A DNA stretch of 64,000 bases, taken from positions 246,015 to 310,014 of the forward strand of contig CAYNGJ010000002.1 of assembly GCA_964396895.1 (NCBI GenBank), given 5' to 3'. The position numbers were made by a program, and so were the translations under genes. The notes beneath the pieces are model-generated. The model was not told the origin of the DNA. It saw nothing but the letters and a program-made list of their open reading frames with translations, and did not search any database. Each line of letters opens with the position of its first letter. Position 1 is the stretch's first letter. Source of the stretch: UBA2334 sp964396895 (GTDB taxonomy: Bacteria; Pseudomonadota; Gammaproteobacteria; Burkholderiales; Burkholderiaceae_C). Positions 49,167 through 57,507 of the stretch are shown in pieces.

Positions 49167-50606
49167 ATGCAAATCCAGATGTTTGATGAAATGAACGCTT
49201 CCCCCGAGCAGGTCCGGGCGCACTATCAAGCCTACGCCGATTGGTTGGCCCAACAACCCGACGAGGTCATGCAGGCCCGGCGCGAAGAGGCCGAAATGAT
49301 TTTTCGGCGCGTGGGCATCACCTTTGCGGTGTACGGCGAAAAAGACGCCGATGGTTCGGGCACCGAGCGGCTCATCCCTTTTGACCTGATCCCCCGCATC
49401 ATTCCGGCCCACGAATGGACTGACATGGAGGCCGGGTTGATTCAGCGCGTCAACGCCCTGAACCGATTCCTGCACGACGTCTACCACGGGCAGGACATCA
49501 TCCAGGCGGGGGTCATTCCCGCCGACCAAATTTTCCAGAACGCCCAGTTTCGCCCCGAAATGATGGGGGTCGATGTGCCCGATGGCGTGTACTCGCACAT
49601 CAGCGGCATCGACATCGTTCGCGCCCCCAATGCGGCGGGCGAGGGCGAGTACTACGTGCTCGAAGACAACCTGCGCGTGCCCAGCGGCGTCAGCTACATG
49701 CTGGAAGACCGCAAGATGCTCATGCGCCTGTTTCCCGAGCTGTTCACCGAGCACCGCGTGGCACCCGTGGCCCACTACCCCGACCTGCTGCTGGAAACGC
49801 TGCGCGCCGTCAGCCCCGGCCACACCGCGCAGCCCACCGTGGTGGTGCTGACGCCCGGCATGTACAACAGCGCGTATTTCGAGCACGCCTTTTTGGCTCA
49901 GCAAATGGGGGTGAGCCTGGTGGAGGGCCAGGACCTGTTCGTCAAAGACAACTTTGTCTACATGCGCACCACGCGCGGCCCGCGCCGGGTGGACGTCATC
50001 TACCGCCGGGTGGACGACGATTTTCTCGATCCCCTGGCCTTCCGCCCCACCTCCACCCTGGGGTGTGCCGGTCTGCTCGACGTGTACCGCAGCGGCAACG
50101 TCAACATCTGCAACGCCATTGGCACCGGGGTGGCGGACGACAAGTCCATCTACCCTTACGTGCCCAAGATGATCGAGTTCTACCTGGGCGAAAAGCCCAT
50201 CCTGAACAACGTGCCCACCTACATGGGCCGCAACCCCGACGATCTGGCCTACATGCTGGCCCACATGCCCGAGCTGGTGGTCAAAGAGGTGCATGGCGCC
50301 GGGGGCTACGGCATGCTGGTGGGGCCGGCCTCCACCAAGGCCGAAATCGAAGACTTCCGCCAGGCCGTCAAGGCCAACCCAGCGGGCTACATCGCCCAGC
50401 CCACGCTCAGCCTGTCCACCTGCCCCACCTACGTGGAAAGTGGTGTGGCCCCCCGTCACATTGACCTTCGCCCCTTTGTGCTCAGCGGCAAAGAGGTGCA
50501 GATGGTGCCCGGCGGCCTCACCCGTGTGGCCCTGAAGGAAGGCTCGCTGGTGGTCAACTCGTCGCAGGGCGGTGGCACCAAAGACACCTGGGTGCTGGAA
50601 GACTGA
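49167..50606 (+). CDS. Circularly permuted ATP-grasp protein (amidoligase locus 2)
   Basis: 479 residues, COG2308 (DUF404/DUF407) amide-bond ligase, the stand-alone equivalent of the N-terminal part of the fused protein at 40118. Landmarks: FAVYGEKDADGSGTERLIPFDLIPRII, EDNLRVPSGVSYMLEDRKMLMRLFP, VLTPGMYNSAYFEHAFLAQQMGVSLVEGQDL, ELVVKEVHGAGGYGMLVGP, and VQMVPGGLTRVALKEGSLVVNSSQGGGTKDTWVL. Start at ATG 49167 (MQIQMFDEMN). The alpha-E gene follows 17 bases later. Confidence 0.93.
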   Translation: MQIQMFDEMNASPEQVRAHYQAYADWLAQQPDEVMQARREEAEMIFRRVGITFAVYGEKDADGSGTERLIPFDLIPRIIPAHEWTDMEAGLIQRVNALNRFLHDVYHGQDIIQAGVIPADQIFQNAQFRPEMMGVDVPDGVYSHISGIDIVRAPNAAGEGEYYVLEDNLRVPSGVSYMLEDRKMLMRLFPELFTEHRVAPVAHYPDLLLETLRAVSPGHTAQPTVVVLTPGMYNSAYFEHAFLAQQMGVSLVEGQDLFVKDNFVYMRTTRGPRRVDVIYRRVDDDFLDPLAFRPTSTLGCAGLLDVYRSGNVNICNAIGTGVADDKSIYPYVPKMIEFYLGEKPILNNVPTYMGRNPDDLAYMLAHMPELVVKEVHGAGGYGMLVGPASTKAEIEDFRQAVKANPAGYIAQPTLSLSTCPTYVESGVAPRHIDLRPFVLSGKEVQMVPGGLTRVALKEGSLVVNSSQGGGTKDTWVLED

Positions 50607-50623
50607 ACACGGAGAAAGAAAAC

Positions 50624-51583
50624 ATGCTCTCAAGAACCGCCGACCACCTGTTCTGGATGTCCCGCTACACCGAGCGGGCCGAGAACACCGCCCGCATCCT
50701 GGATGTGAACTACCAGACCAGCCTGATGCCCCAGTCGGCCGCCGTGGCGCAGGCGGGCTGGGAAGGCCTGCTGGCCATCAGCGAGCTGACCGCCGCCTAC
50801 AAGGCCAAGCACGGGGAAGTGACCCAGCGCAACGTGCTGAACTTCATGGTGCGCGACATGGACAACCCCTCCAGCATCGCCTCCTGCCTGCGCGGTGCCC
50901 GCGAAAACGCCCGTGCCGTGCGCGGCACGCTGACCACCGAGGTGTGGGAAACCCAAAATATCACCTGGCTGGAGCTGTCGCAGCTCATCAACAGCAAAAC
51001 CTTCGAGCGCGATCCCACGCCGTTTTTCGAGTGGGTGAAATTCCGCTCCCACGTCTCGCGCGGGGTGGCCATTGGCACCATGCTGCAAGACGAGTCCTTC
51101 CATTTCCTGCGCATGGGCACCTTCTTGGAGCGGGCCGACAACACCGCCCGGTTGCTGGATGTGAAGTTTCACGCCGTGCAAAGTGATTTTTACGGCACCG
51201 CCAGCGAGCTGGACCTCGACTACGACTTCTACCATTGGAGCGCCATTTTGCGCAGCGTGAGTGCGTTTGAGGTCTACCGCAAGGTGTACCGCGACGTCAT
51301 CAAGCCCGAGCTGGTGGCCGAGCTGCTCATCCTGCGCCCCGACATGCCGCGCAGCCTGCTGGCCTGCATGAACGAGGTGCTGGCCAACCTGTCGGCGGTG
51401 GCCAATGACCACTCGGGTGAAACGGCCCGTGTGGCGGGCAAACTGCGGGCCGACCTGGAGTTTGCCAACATCGAGGAAATCCTGGCCACCGGCCTGCACG
51501 CTTTCCTGACCCAGTTCCTGGACCGTGTCAATAATTTGGGTGGCCGCATCAGTCAGGATTTTCTGATGCCGTCCCCGCACTGA
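50624..51583 (+). CDS. Alpha-E domain protein (DUF403)
   Basis: 319-residue all-helical protein, COG2307. It begins MLSRTADHLFWMSRYTERAENTARILDV, the same motif that opens the C-terminal part of the fused protein (SRAAENLFWLGRYTERTENT). It always accompanies the circularly permuted ATP-grasp, and is predicted to be a scaffold or partner in peptide synthesis. GGAG precedes the ATG. Its stop overlaps the next start by one base (TGATG). Confidence 0.93.
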   Translation: MLSRTADHLFWMSRYTERAENTARILDVNYQTSLMPQSAAVAQAGWEGLLAISELTAAYKAKHGEVTQRNVLNFMVRDMDNPSSIASCLRGARENARAVRGTLTTEVWETQNITWLELSQLINSKTFERDPTPFFEWVKFRSHVSRGVAIGTMLQDESFHFLRMGTFLERADNTARLLDVKFHAVQSDFYGTASELDLDYDFYHWSAILRSVSAFEVYRKVYRDVIKPELVAELLILRPDMPRSLLACMNEVLANLSAVANDHSGETARVAGKLRADLEFANIEEILATGLHAFLTQFLDRVNNLGGRISQDFLMPSPH

Positions 51584-52419
51584 TGAAACTCCGCATCCAC
51601 CACACCACCCACTATTCCTACACCGAGCCGCTGCGCCACATGGTGCAGTCGCTGCACCTGTGGCCCATCTCCGGGCCTGGGCAAACGGTGTTGCAGTGGT
51701 CGCTGACGTCGCCGGTGGTGTTGCACGGTCGGATGGATGCGCTGGGCAACCACGTGCACCATGGCAGTTGGGTGGCCTCTCCGCGCCAGGCCCCTGTGCT
51801 GGCGCTGTCCGTGCAAGCCGGGGGTGTGGTGGACACCCATGCCGTGGCGCGTTGGGCCGATGCGCCCGGTCAGCCCCACCCGGGGCTGTTTCTGCGCTCC
51901 ACCCCCTCGGTGGAGCCCCATGCGCGCATGGCGCATTGGGCCATCGCGGCGCTGTGCCTGGGGCCGGGTGACCTGGGTCCTGCCCACCTGCCCAGCGCGG
52001 AGCAGGTGCTGGCACTGGCCGACGCCGTGCACCACAAGGTGCGTTACCGACCTGGCCAGACCCAGGTGGACACCACCGCACTGGAAGCCTTCGACTGGGG
52101 TCTGGGCGTGTGCCAAGACCAGGCCCAGGTCATGGTGGCGGTGTGCCGCAGCCTGGGCTGGCCTGCGCGCTACGTGAGCGGCTATTTCTACGCGGTGGAT
52201 GAGCCCGACCTGGCCAGCCACGCCTGGGCCGAGGTGTGTGTGGACATGGCCCGACGCGAGTGGCTGAGCGTGGACATCACCCACAGCTGCGTGACCGACG
52301 AGCGCCATGTGCGCCTGGCCGCCGGTACCGACTACAGCACCTGCCCGCCCGTCAAGGGTCTGCGCCAGGGGGGTGGTCGGGAGCACATGGTGGTGAACGT
52401 AGAAATATCAATAATTTAA
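51583..52419 (+). CDS. Transglutaminase-like protein (amidoligase locus 2)
   Basis: 278 residues, COG1305 core: MKLRIHHTTHYSYTEPLRHMVQSLHLWP, catalytic C177 (GVCQDQAQVMVAVCRSLGWPARYVSGYFY), H213 (ASHAWAEVCVD) and D231 (SVDITHSC). Third gene of the plus-strand ATP-grasp/alpha-E/transglutaminase operon, with a 1-base overlap to the alpha-E gene. The last residues (VEISII) and the stop are supplied by an AT-rich repeat-like segment. Confidence 0.9.
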   Translation: MKLRIHHTTHYSYTEPLRHMVQSLHLWPISGPGQTVLQWSLTSPVVLHGRMDALGNHVHHGSWVASPRQAPVLALSVQAGGVVDTHAVARWADAPGQPHPGLFLRSTPSVEPHARMAHWAIAALCLGPGDLGPAHLPSAEQVLALADAVHHKVRYRPGQTQVDTTALEAFDWGLGVCQDQAQVMVAVCRSLGWPARYVSGYFYAVDEPDLASHAWAEVCVDMARREWLSVDITHSCVTDERHVRLAAGTDYSTCPPVKGLRQGGGREHMVVNVEISII

Positions 52420-52466
52420 GCCACTTTGGCTTATATGTGTTGATATTTAAGCTATTGTTTTATTGA
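52404..52466. repeat. Degenerate AT-rich repeat between convergent genes
   Basis: AGAAATATCAATAATTTAAG and later ATATTTAAGCTATTGTTTTATTG resemble the ends of the 23841 copy (AGCTATTGATTTATTT). GCCACTTTGGC gives a short stem (GCC/GGC). It spans the stop of the transglutaminase gene and the stop of the opposite cyclase gene. Confidence 0.4.
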
Positions 52467-53938
52467 CCGATCTGACGGCGCTCCAGTTTCTGGGTTCGGT
52501 AGTAGTCGGCCTTGGTGTCGTACATGACGTGGTCCGCCTGCTGCACCGTTGCCTCCAGCGAAGCACCCGCCTGGCAGGTGGCGGCCCCCATGGACAGGCT
52601 CAGGTGCTGGCCCGAGTAGTACTGGTTGTTCAGGTCCAGCACCGAGGCAATGCGCGCTTGCATGGCTTTGGCGGCCTGTTCGTCGGCCCCCGGCATCAAC
52701 ACCGTGAATTCGTCGCCACCGATGCGGGCGGCGCAGGCGGGGGCGTCCACCGCCTTGGTCAGCACCTCGCCGGCGCGGCGCAGCAGGGCATCGCCAGCGG
52801 CATGGCCTTGCTCGTCGTTGATGCGCTTGAGCCCATTCAGGTCAATGGCCAGCACGCTGATGGGCCAGGGGCCCTTGCGTGACAGGCGGTTGAGCTCATC
52901 GGCGTAGAAGGTGCGGTTGCGCAACTGGGTGAGCACGTCGTGCTTGCCCAGGTACTCCAGGTAAGCCTCGGCTTTTTTGCGGGCGGTGATGTCCACCAGC
53001 GACACCAGCACCATGTCCCAGCGTTCCTCGTGGCCGGGCATGACGTGGAACTGCATGTGCACGTGCAGCAGGTTGCCGCTGAGCCCGTGGTTCACCACCT
53101 CGCGCTGCTGAAAGTATTTTTCGTTCCAGAGGTCAATCAGCTGCGACTTGAACGACTCGTGCATCTCGTCCCGAAACACCCTGCCCACCTGTTGCAGCAG
53201 TTGGGCTTTGGTTTCTGCACCAAACATGTGCAGAGTGTGGCGGTTCACGTCGATGACCCGGATTTCTTCCATGCAGCGGGTGACGAAATCGGGGTGAACC
53301 TGCACAAAGGTGGCGAAGTCGTCGATGCCGCGCTGGCGCAGGTCGGTCATCAGACGGCGGATGGCGCTGAAGTCCTCCACCCAGAGCGACACCGGCGAAA
53401 GCTCAAACAGGTTTCGGGCGTATTCCTCGCGCTGGGCCAGCAGTTGGTGGTCCCGCTCCTGGCGGGTCACGTCCTCCAGCGTCACCAGCACACGGTCCCA
53501 GGTGGCTTCGTGTCCCTGCAGGATGCGGGCGCGGATGCGCACCTCCAGCCGCTGTCCACTCAGGGTGTAGTTGTAGGTTTGGTTGCTGAAACTCAGTTGT
53601 CCGGACCACAGCTGGCACAGCTCGGCCGTGACGCGCTGGTGGATATCGTCCCTGAACACCTCTCCCAGGCGGTTTTGCAGCTCGTGCAGGCTGCTGGCCT
53701 CGAACAGGTCCAGCGTGTGCTGGTTGACCCGCAGGATGCGGAATTCCGCCGTGCACTGCGCCAGTCGTTCAGGTTGCTCGGCCAGGTGGGCAGCCAGGTC
53801 GGTGACGCCTTGGCTGCGCCACTGCTCGAACAGGCGTTTGAGCCCGCTGTAGTCCTCCAACCAAAGCGAGACGGGGGCCAGTTCGAACATCTGCTCGAAG
53901 TCTGAGCCGGTGGAAAGTGCCGAGGCAGTGTGCGTCAT
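52460..53938 (-). CDS. Diguanylate cyclase with two PAS-type sensor domains
   Basis: 492 residues, no membrane span, so cytoplasmic. Two repeated PAS-like units: residues about 15-150 (MFELAPVSLWLEDYSGLKRLFEQW) and about 165-310 (LFELSPVSLWVEDFSAIRRLMTDL), each followed by a VLVTLEDVTRQE / VLVSLVDITARKK linker. The C-terminal GGDEF domain (about 325-492) has an intact active site ARIGGDEFTVLMPG, which makes c-di-GMP. No RxxD product-inhibition site precedes the GGDEF (the segment is DAPACAAR), so feedback inhibition is probably absent. The ATG at 53938 gives MTHTASALS; the frame extends upstream to 54043. Ligand of the PAS domains is unknown. Confidence 0.88.
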   Translation of the reverse strand: MTHTASALSTGSDFEQMFELAPVSLWLEDYSGLKRLFEQWRSQGVTDLAAHLAEQPERLAQCTAEFRILRVNQHTLDLFEASSLHELQNRLGEVFRDDIHQRVTAELCQLWSGQLSFSNQTYNYTLSGQRLEVRIRARILQGHEATWDRVLVTLEDVTRQERDHQLLAQREEYARNLFELSPVSLWVEDFSAIRRLMTDLRQRGIDDFATFVQVHPDFVTRCMEEIRVIDVNRHTLHMFGAETKAQLLQQVGRVFRDEMHESFKSQLIDLWNEKYFQQREVVNHGLSGNLLHVHMQFHVMPGHEERWDMVLVSLVDITARKKAEAYLEYLGKHDVLTQLRNRTFYADELNRLSRKGPWPISVLAIDLNGLKRINDEQGHAAGDALLRRAGEVLTKAVDAPACAARIGGDEFTVLMPGADEQAAKAMQARIASVLDLNNQYYSGQHLSLSMGAATCQAGASLEATVQQADHVMYDTKADYYRTQKLERRQIGQ

Positions 53939-54054
53939 GTCATGAATCAGGAAGAAGGGCAACCCATTTGCTGCGACCCATTGTGCACTTGTGCCATGAT
54001 GAAGCCGTTGCACTGATGGTGCCATGAGCACCTCACTCCACAAGGACCACCGCC

Positions 54055-55083
54055 ATGCACGCGCCGCTGCCTTCGTCCCTGTTGTCTTGTTCGCACCTGT
54101 CGCGCCGCCATTGGTTGACCGGTGTGGCCGCGCTGGGCCTGTCGCCCGCCGCGCTGTGGGCGCAGTCGAATGCCGCCGCTCCCCTGCGCATCGGGGTGCT
54201 GAAAATCGTTTCCCACGCCGCGCTGGATGCGGACGAAAAAGGCTTCGAGGCCGGCCTGACCAGTGCCGGGTTCCGCGACGGGGTCAACGTCAGCTACCTG
54301 CGCCGCAATGCCAACGGTGACATGGCCGCTGCCGAGGCCATGGCCAAGGAGCTGGTGGCGGCCAAGGTGGACCTGATCCACGCCATTGCCACCCCCACCG
54401 CGCAGGCGGCCATGCGCACGGGCAGCCGGCTGCCGTTGGTGTTTTCGTCGGTGACCGACCCGGTGCGGGCCGCACTGGTGCCGCCGGGCAGTGCACCTGG
54501 TCAGAAAACGGGCACCCACGTCACCGGTGTGAGTGACCTGTGGCCCGTGCGGCTGCAAATGGAGACCTATGCGCGTGCGGTGCCCCAGGCCAAGGTGTGG
54601 GGCACCATTTACAACCCGCAAGAGACCAATTCCCTCACCCACATCCAGTCCATCCGCGAGGCTGCCAAGGAGCTGGGCCTGACGCTGCTGGAGGTCAAGG
54701 TGGCCCGCAGCGACGAGGTGGGTGCCGCCGCCGCGTCGTTGGTGGGCAAGGCACAGGCCATCACCATCACCTCCGACAACACCACCGTGGCCAACCTGGA
54801 GGCCATTGCCCGGGTGTGCGATCAGCACAAAATGGCCTTGTTCGCGGGTGACATCGACAGCGTGGCCCGTGGTGCCCTCATGGCCTACGGACTCGACTAT
54901 TACCTGGTGGGCTACTCGGCGGGCAAAAAAGCGGCGCTGGTGCTCAAGGGCATCAAGCCCGGTGACGTGCCCTGGGGACCGGTGGAAAAGTTCAGTCTGG
55001 TGGTCAACCTGAAAGCAGCCCGGGCGCAGGGCGTGAACTTGCCCCCCGAGTTGCTGGCGCGGGCCGACAAGGTCATTGACTGA
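54055..55083 (+). CDS. ABC_sub_bind (TrpX-like) periplasmic binding protein
   Basis: 342 residues, PF04392-type periplasmic binding protein. A signal with RR (SRRHWLTGVAALGLSPAALWAQ) suggests Tat or Sec export. Core: LRIGVLKIVSHAALDADEKGFEAGL, VDLIHAIATPTAQAAM, PLVFSSVTDPVRAALV, AITITSDNTTVANLEAIARV, and YGLDYYLVGYSAGKKAALVLKG. Such proteins serve tryptophan-type ABC importers, but no permease gene is nearby. Instead a membrane diguanylate cyclase gene starts 20 bases later, suggesting that ligand binding feeds c-di-GMP signalling. Confidence 0.88.
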   Translation: MHAPLPSSLLSCSHLSRRHWLTGVAALGLSPAALWAQSNAAAPLRIGVLKIVSHAALDADEKGFEAGLTSAGFRDGVNVSYLRRNANGDMAAAEAMAKELVAAKVDLIHAIATPTAQAAMRTGSRLPLVFSSVTDPVRAALVPPGSAPGQKTGTHVTGVSDLWPVRLQMETYARAVPQAKVWGTIYNPQETNSLTHIQSIREAAKELGLTLLEVKVARSDEVGAAAASLVGKAQAITITSDNTTVANLEAIARVCDQHKMALFAGDIDSVARGALMAYGLDYYLVGYSAGKKAALVLKGIKPGDVPWGPVEKFSLVVNLKAARAQGVNLPPELLARADKVID

Positions 55084-55103
55084 CCCTTAGGAGCCATGGC
55101 CCC

Positions 55104-56330
55104 ATGCGTTTTCTCAGCAGCATTCACTTGGCGGTACTCATTTTGCTGGGGGCGATCGGTGTGGGCCTCTACGCCGACCTGAAGAGTGAAGAGTTGCACC
55201 AGCAGAACCTGAGGGTGCAACTGGGGTTGGAGCGCATGGTCAGGCTGAACCAGTCGCTGACCCATTCGGTGGCCATGGCCGTGCTCGAGAAAAACACCCT
55301 GCGCGCCGCCAGTTACCCCACGCTGGCCACCGAGCTGGACGCCACCGTGAAAGAGGTAAAAGCCCTGACACAGCACATGCTGCTGGCCGCTGAAATGCGG
55401 GCTTTGCACGACGAACAAACCGCCCTGCGGACCACCGAGAGCGGCGCCTTTTCCCTGATGCGCCAGGGTCAATGGGATGAGGCGTATCACCTGCTGCTGG
55501 GGGGGGACTACGTCATGTCGCTCAAGCTGTACGAGATCAACAGCGACTCGGTGGTGGGAGCGCTGGCCATTGAGATGTCCAACACCGCGCGCGAACACGA
55601 CAAACTGCGCACCATCACCCTGTTCATGCGCCTGGCCGCCGCAGTGCTGATGCTGTGGGCCGCTTGGCGTTATTCGGAACGGCTGAAAACCGAACTGACC
55701 GTGCAAACCCGGTTGCGGGCTGCCGTGACCTCAGCCAAAGACGCGCTGGAGGACAAGGTACTGGCGCGCACTGCCGAGCTGGAGGCCGCCAACCGGCAGC
55801 TGGCCACCCTCAGCGCCACCGATGGACTCACCGGGTTGGCCAACCGCCGCCGGTTTGATGACTACTGGGCCGAGGAATGGCCACGCGCCTTGCGCCAGGC
55901 GACGCCGCTGGCCGTCATCATGTTGGATGTGGACCACTTCAAGCTCTACAACGACCTCTACGGCCACCAACAAGGTGACGATTGCCTGCGCCAGGTGGGC
56001 GATGCCTTGCGCGCCACAGTGCGTCGTGCTGGCGAGCTGGTGGCGCGCTACGGCGGCGAAGAGTTTGTGGTGGTCATGCCCGGCGCCACGCAGGCGCAGG
56101 CACTGGAAACGGCGGAGGCCATTCGCGCAGCCATCCAGGCCAAGGCCATGCCGCACGCCACTTCAGCCGTGGCGCCGGTGGTGACCGTCAGCCTGGGGGT
56201 GGCGGTGGGTACACCCGCCCCCACCGATGACCGCGAGCGCTTGGTCCAAGAGGCCGACAAGGCCCTGTACAACGCCAAGCACCAGGGCCGCAACCGTGTG
56301 GTGCTGGCGCAGCCCGAACACGCCGCCTAG
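55104..56330 (+). CDS. Membrane-bound diguanylate cyclase with periplasmic sensor
   Basis: 408 residues. TM1 at about 7-25 (IHLAVLILLGAIGVGLY), a helical periplasmic region of about 145 residues (methyl-accepting/4HB-like), TM2 at about 173-193 (FMRLAAAVLMLWAAW), a coiled linker (AKDALEDKVLARTAELEAANRQLATLSATDGLTGLANRRRF), and a GGDEF domain with RYGGEEFVVVMPG. The inhibitory-site position reads RAGE instead of RxxD, so feedback control may be altered. Start just after a GGAG. Cotranscribed with the binding-protein gene upstream; its stop is one base from that of mltB on the other strand. Confidence 0.92.
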   Translation: MRFLSSIHLAVLILLGAIGVGLYADLKSEELHQQNLRVQLGLERMVRLNQSLTHSVAMAVLEKNTLRAASYPTLATELDATVKEVKALTQHMLLAAEMRALHDEQTALRTTESGAFSLMRQGQWDEAYHLLLGGDYVMSLKLYEINSDSVVGALAIEMSNTAREHDKLRTITLFMRLAAAVLMLWAAWRYSERLKTELTVQTRLRAAVTSAKDALEDKVLARTAELEAANRQLATLSATDGLTGLANRRRFDDYWAEEWPRALRQATPLAVIMLDVDHFKLYNDLYGHQQGDDCLRQVGDALRATVRRAGELVARYGGEEFVVVMPGATQAQALETAEAIRAAIQAKAMPHATSAVAPVVTVSLGVAVGTPAPTDDRERLVQEADKALYNAKHQGRNRVVLAQPEHAA

Positions 56331-56331
56331 G

Positions 56332-57507
56332 TCAGGGGGCGGCCAGCGACGCAGGCGCGGCTTCTCCGCGCAGCTGGGCCTCAATGGCCAGACCCAGTTC
56401 AATCACGGCCAGTGCGTAGTAGCTGCTCCAGTTGTAGCGGGTCACGGTGTAGAAGTTGTCGGTGCCCGCCACGTAGCTGGCGGGTTTGCCGTCCTGCTCG
56501 GTGCGGCCGTTGTGCAACTCGATCAGGGCCAGCGGGCCCACGTGGGCGCGGCCCGCCTCGCTCAGCACCGCCCCCTTGGCTTCCATGCTGGCAGCGCTGA
56601 AGCTGGGCAGGATGTCGGGGGCCATCAGGCTGTCCATGCCCAGCCGGGTGGGGTCCAGTGTCACGGCGTAATGGGTGGGCATGCCGGGTTTCCAACCAAA
56701 GGCCCTGAAGTAGTTGGCCACCGAGCCAATGGCATCGGCCGGGTTGTTGAACAGGTCAATCTGGCCGTCACCGTCAAAGTCCACCGCATATTGGGCCCAG
56801 CTGCCGGGCATGAATTGCGGCAAGCCCATGGCGCCCGCGTAGCTGCCCCGCAGGCGGCTGGGGTCTTGCCCGGCCGCCAGGCTCATGCCCAGCAGCTGCT
56901 CCAGCTCGCCCAGAAAATACTGGCTGCGCGCCGCCGCGCGGGGGTGTGCCGTGGGGAAGTCAAAGGCCAGTGTGGCCAGCGCGTCGATCACGCGGAAGTT
57001 GCCCATGTGGCGGCCATACAGTGTTTCCACCCCGATCACACCCACGATGAGGCTGGCGGGCACGCCGGTGTCGGCCTGGGCTTTGTCCAGCCAGCGGCGG
57101 TTGGCCTGCCAGAAGGCCTGGCCCGCCTTCAGCCGCACCGGCTCGATGAAGCGGGCGCGGTAGGCCGCCCAGTTCTTGGCGGTTTCCACTGGGGCGGGCA
57201 GCATGAGCTTTTGCACCTGTGGCAGCTTGCGCGCCTGGGCCACGGCGGCGCGCACGGTGGGCGCATCCAGCCCCTTGCGCTGGGCCACGTCGTCGGCAAA
57301 GCGCATGGCTTCGGCGTGTTGGGCATAGGTGAACACCGATTGGGGGGGTAATTTTTTATCTTTTTTGCCTCCAGCGCTTGTGGTGGTTGATGTTACAGCT
57401 ATGAAAACAAATAAACACACTGTGCCCACTCGTGTCCAGTGCCGGACCGGGCGGCGAGGTTGCGGGGCAGGGCGGGGTGAGGCCAGCCAGTGGGGGAGCA
57501 AATTCAT
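56332..57507 (-). CDS. mltB: Lytic murein transglycosylase B
   Basis: Family 3 lytic transglycosylase cutting peptidoglycan glycan strands. 391 residues from the ATG at 57507 that overlaps the tgpA stop (ATGA). A hydrophobic signal (VGTVCLFVFIAVTSTTTSA) is encoded by an AT-rich repeat (57345-57418), then KKDKKLPPQS. Catalytic Glu in VIGVETLYGRHMGNFRVIDALATLAFDFP; LRGSYAGAMGLPQFMPGSW, VDFDGDGQIDLFNNPADAIGSVANYF and TDNFYTVTRYNWSSYYA are classic MltB motifs. The gene may act with TgpA/DUF58/MoxR in wall remodelling. Confidence 0.93.
   Translation of the reverse strand: MNLLPHWLASPRPAPQPRRPVRHWTRVGTVCLFVFIAVTSTTTSAGGKKDKKLPPQSVFTYAQHAEAMRFADDVAQRKGLDAPTVRAAVAQARKLPQVQKLMLPAPVETAKNWAAYRARFIEPVRLKAGQAFWQANRRWLDKAQADTGVPASLIVGVIGVETLYGRHMGNFRVIDALATLAFDFPTAHPRAAARSQYFLGELEQLLGMSLAAGQDPSRLRGSYAGAMGLPQFMPGSWAQYAVDFDGDGQIDLFNNPADAIGSVANYFRAFGWKPGMPTHYAVTLDPTRLGMDSLMAPDILPSFSAASMEAKGAVLSEAGRAHVGPLALIELHNGRTEQDGKPASYVAGTDNFYTVTRYNWSSYYALAVIELGLAIEAQLRGEAAPASLAAP
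57345..57418 (+). repeat. AT-rich palindromic repeat inside mltB signal region
   Basis: Plus strand: TTTTTTGCCTCCAGCGCTTG, then TACAGCTATGAAAACAAAT. It follows the family layout CCAGCGCTT...CAGCTAT and is in frame, encoding part of the mltB signal and the start of the mature protein. Confidence 0.55.
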
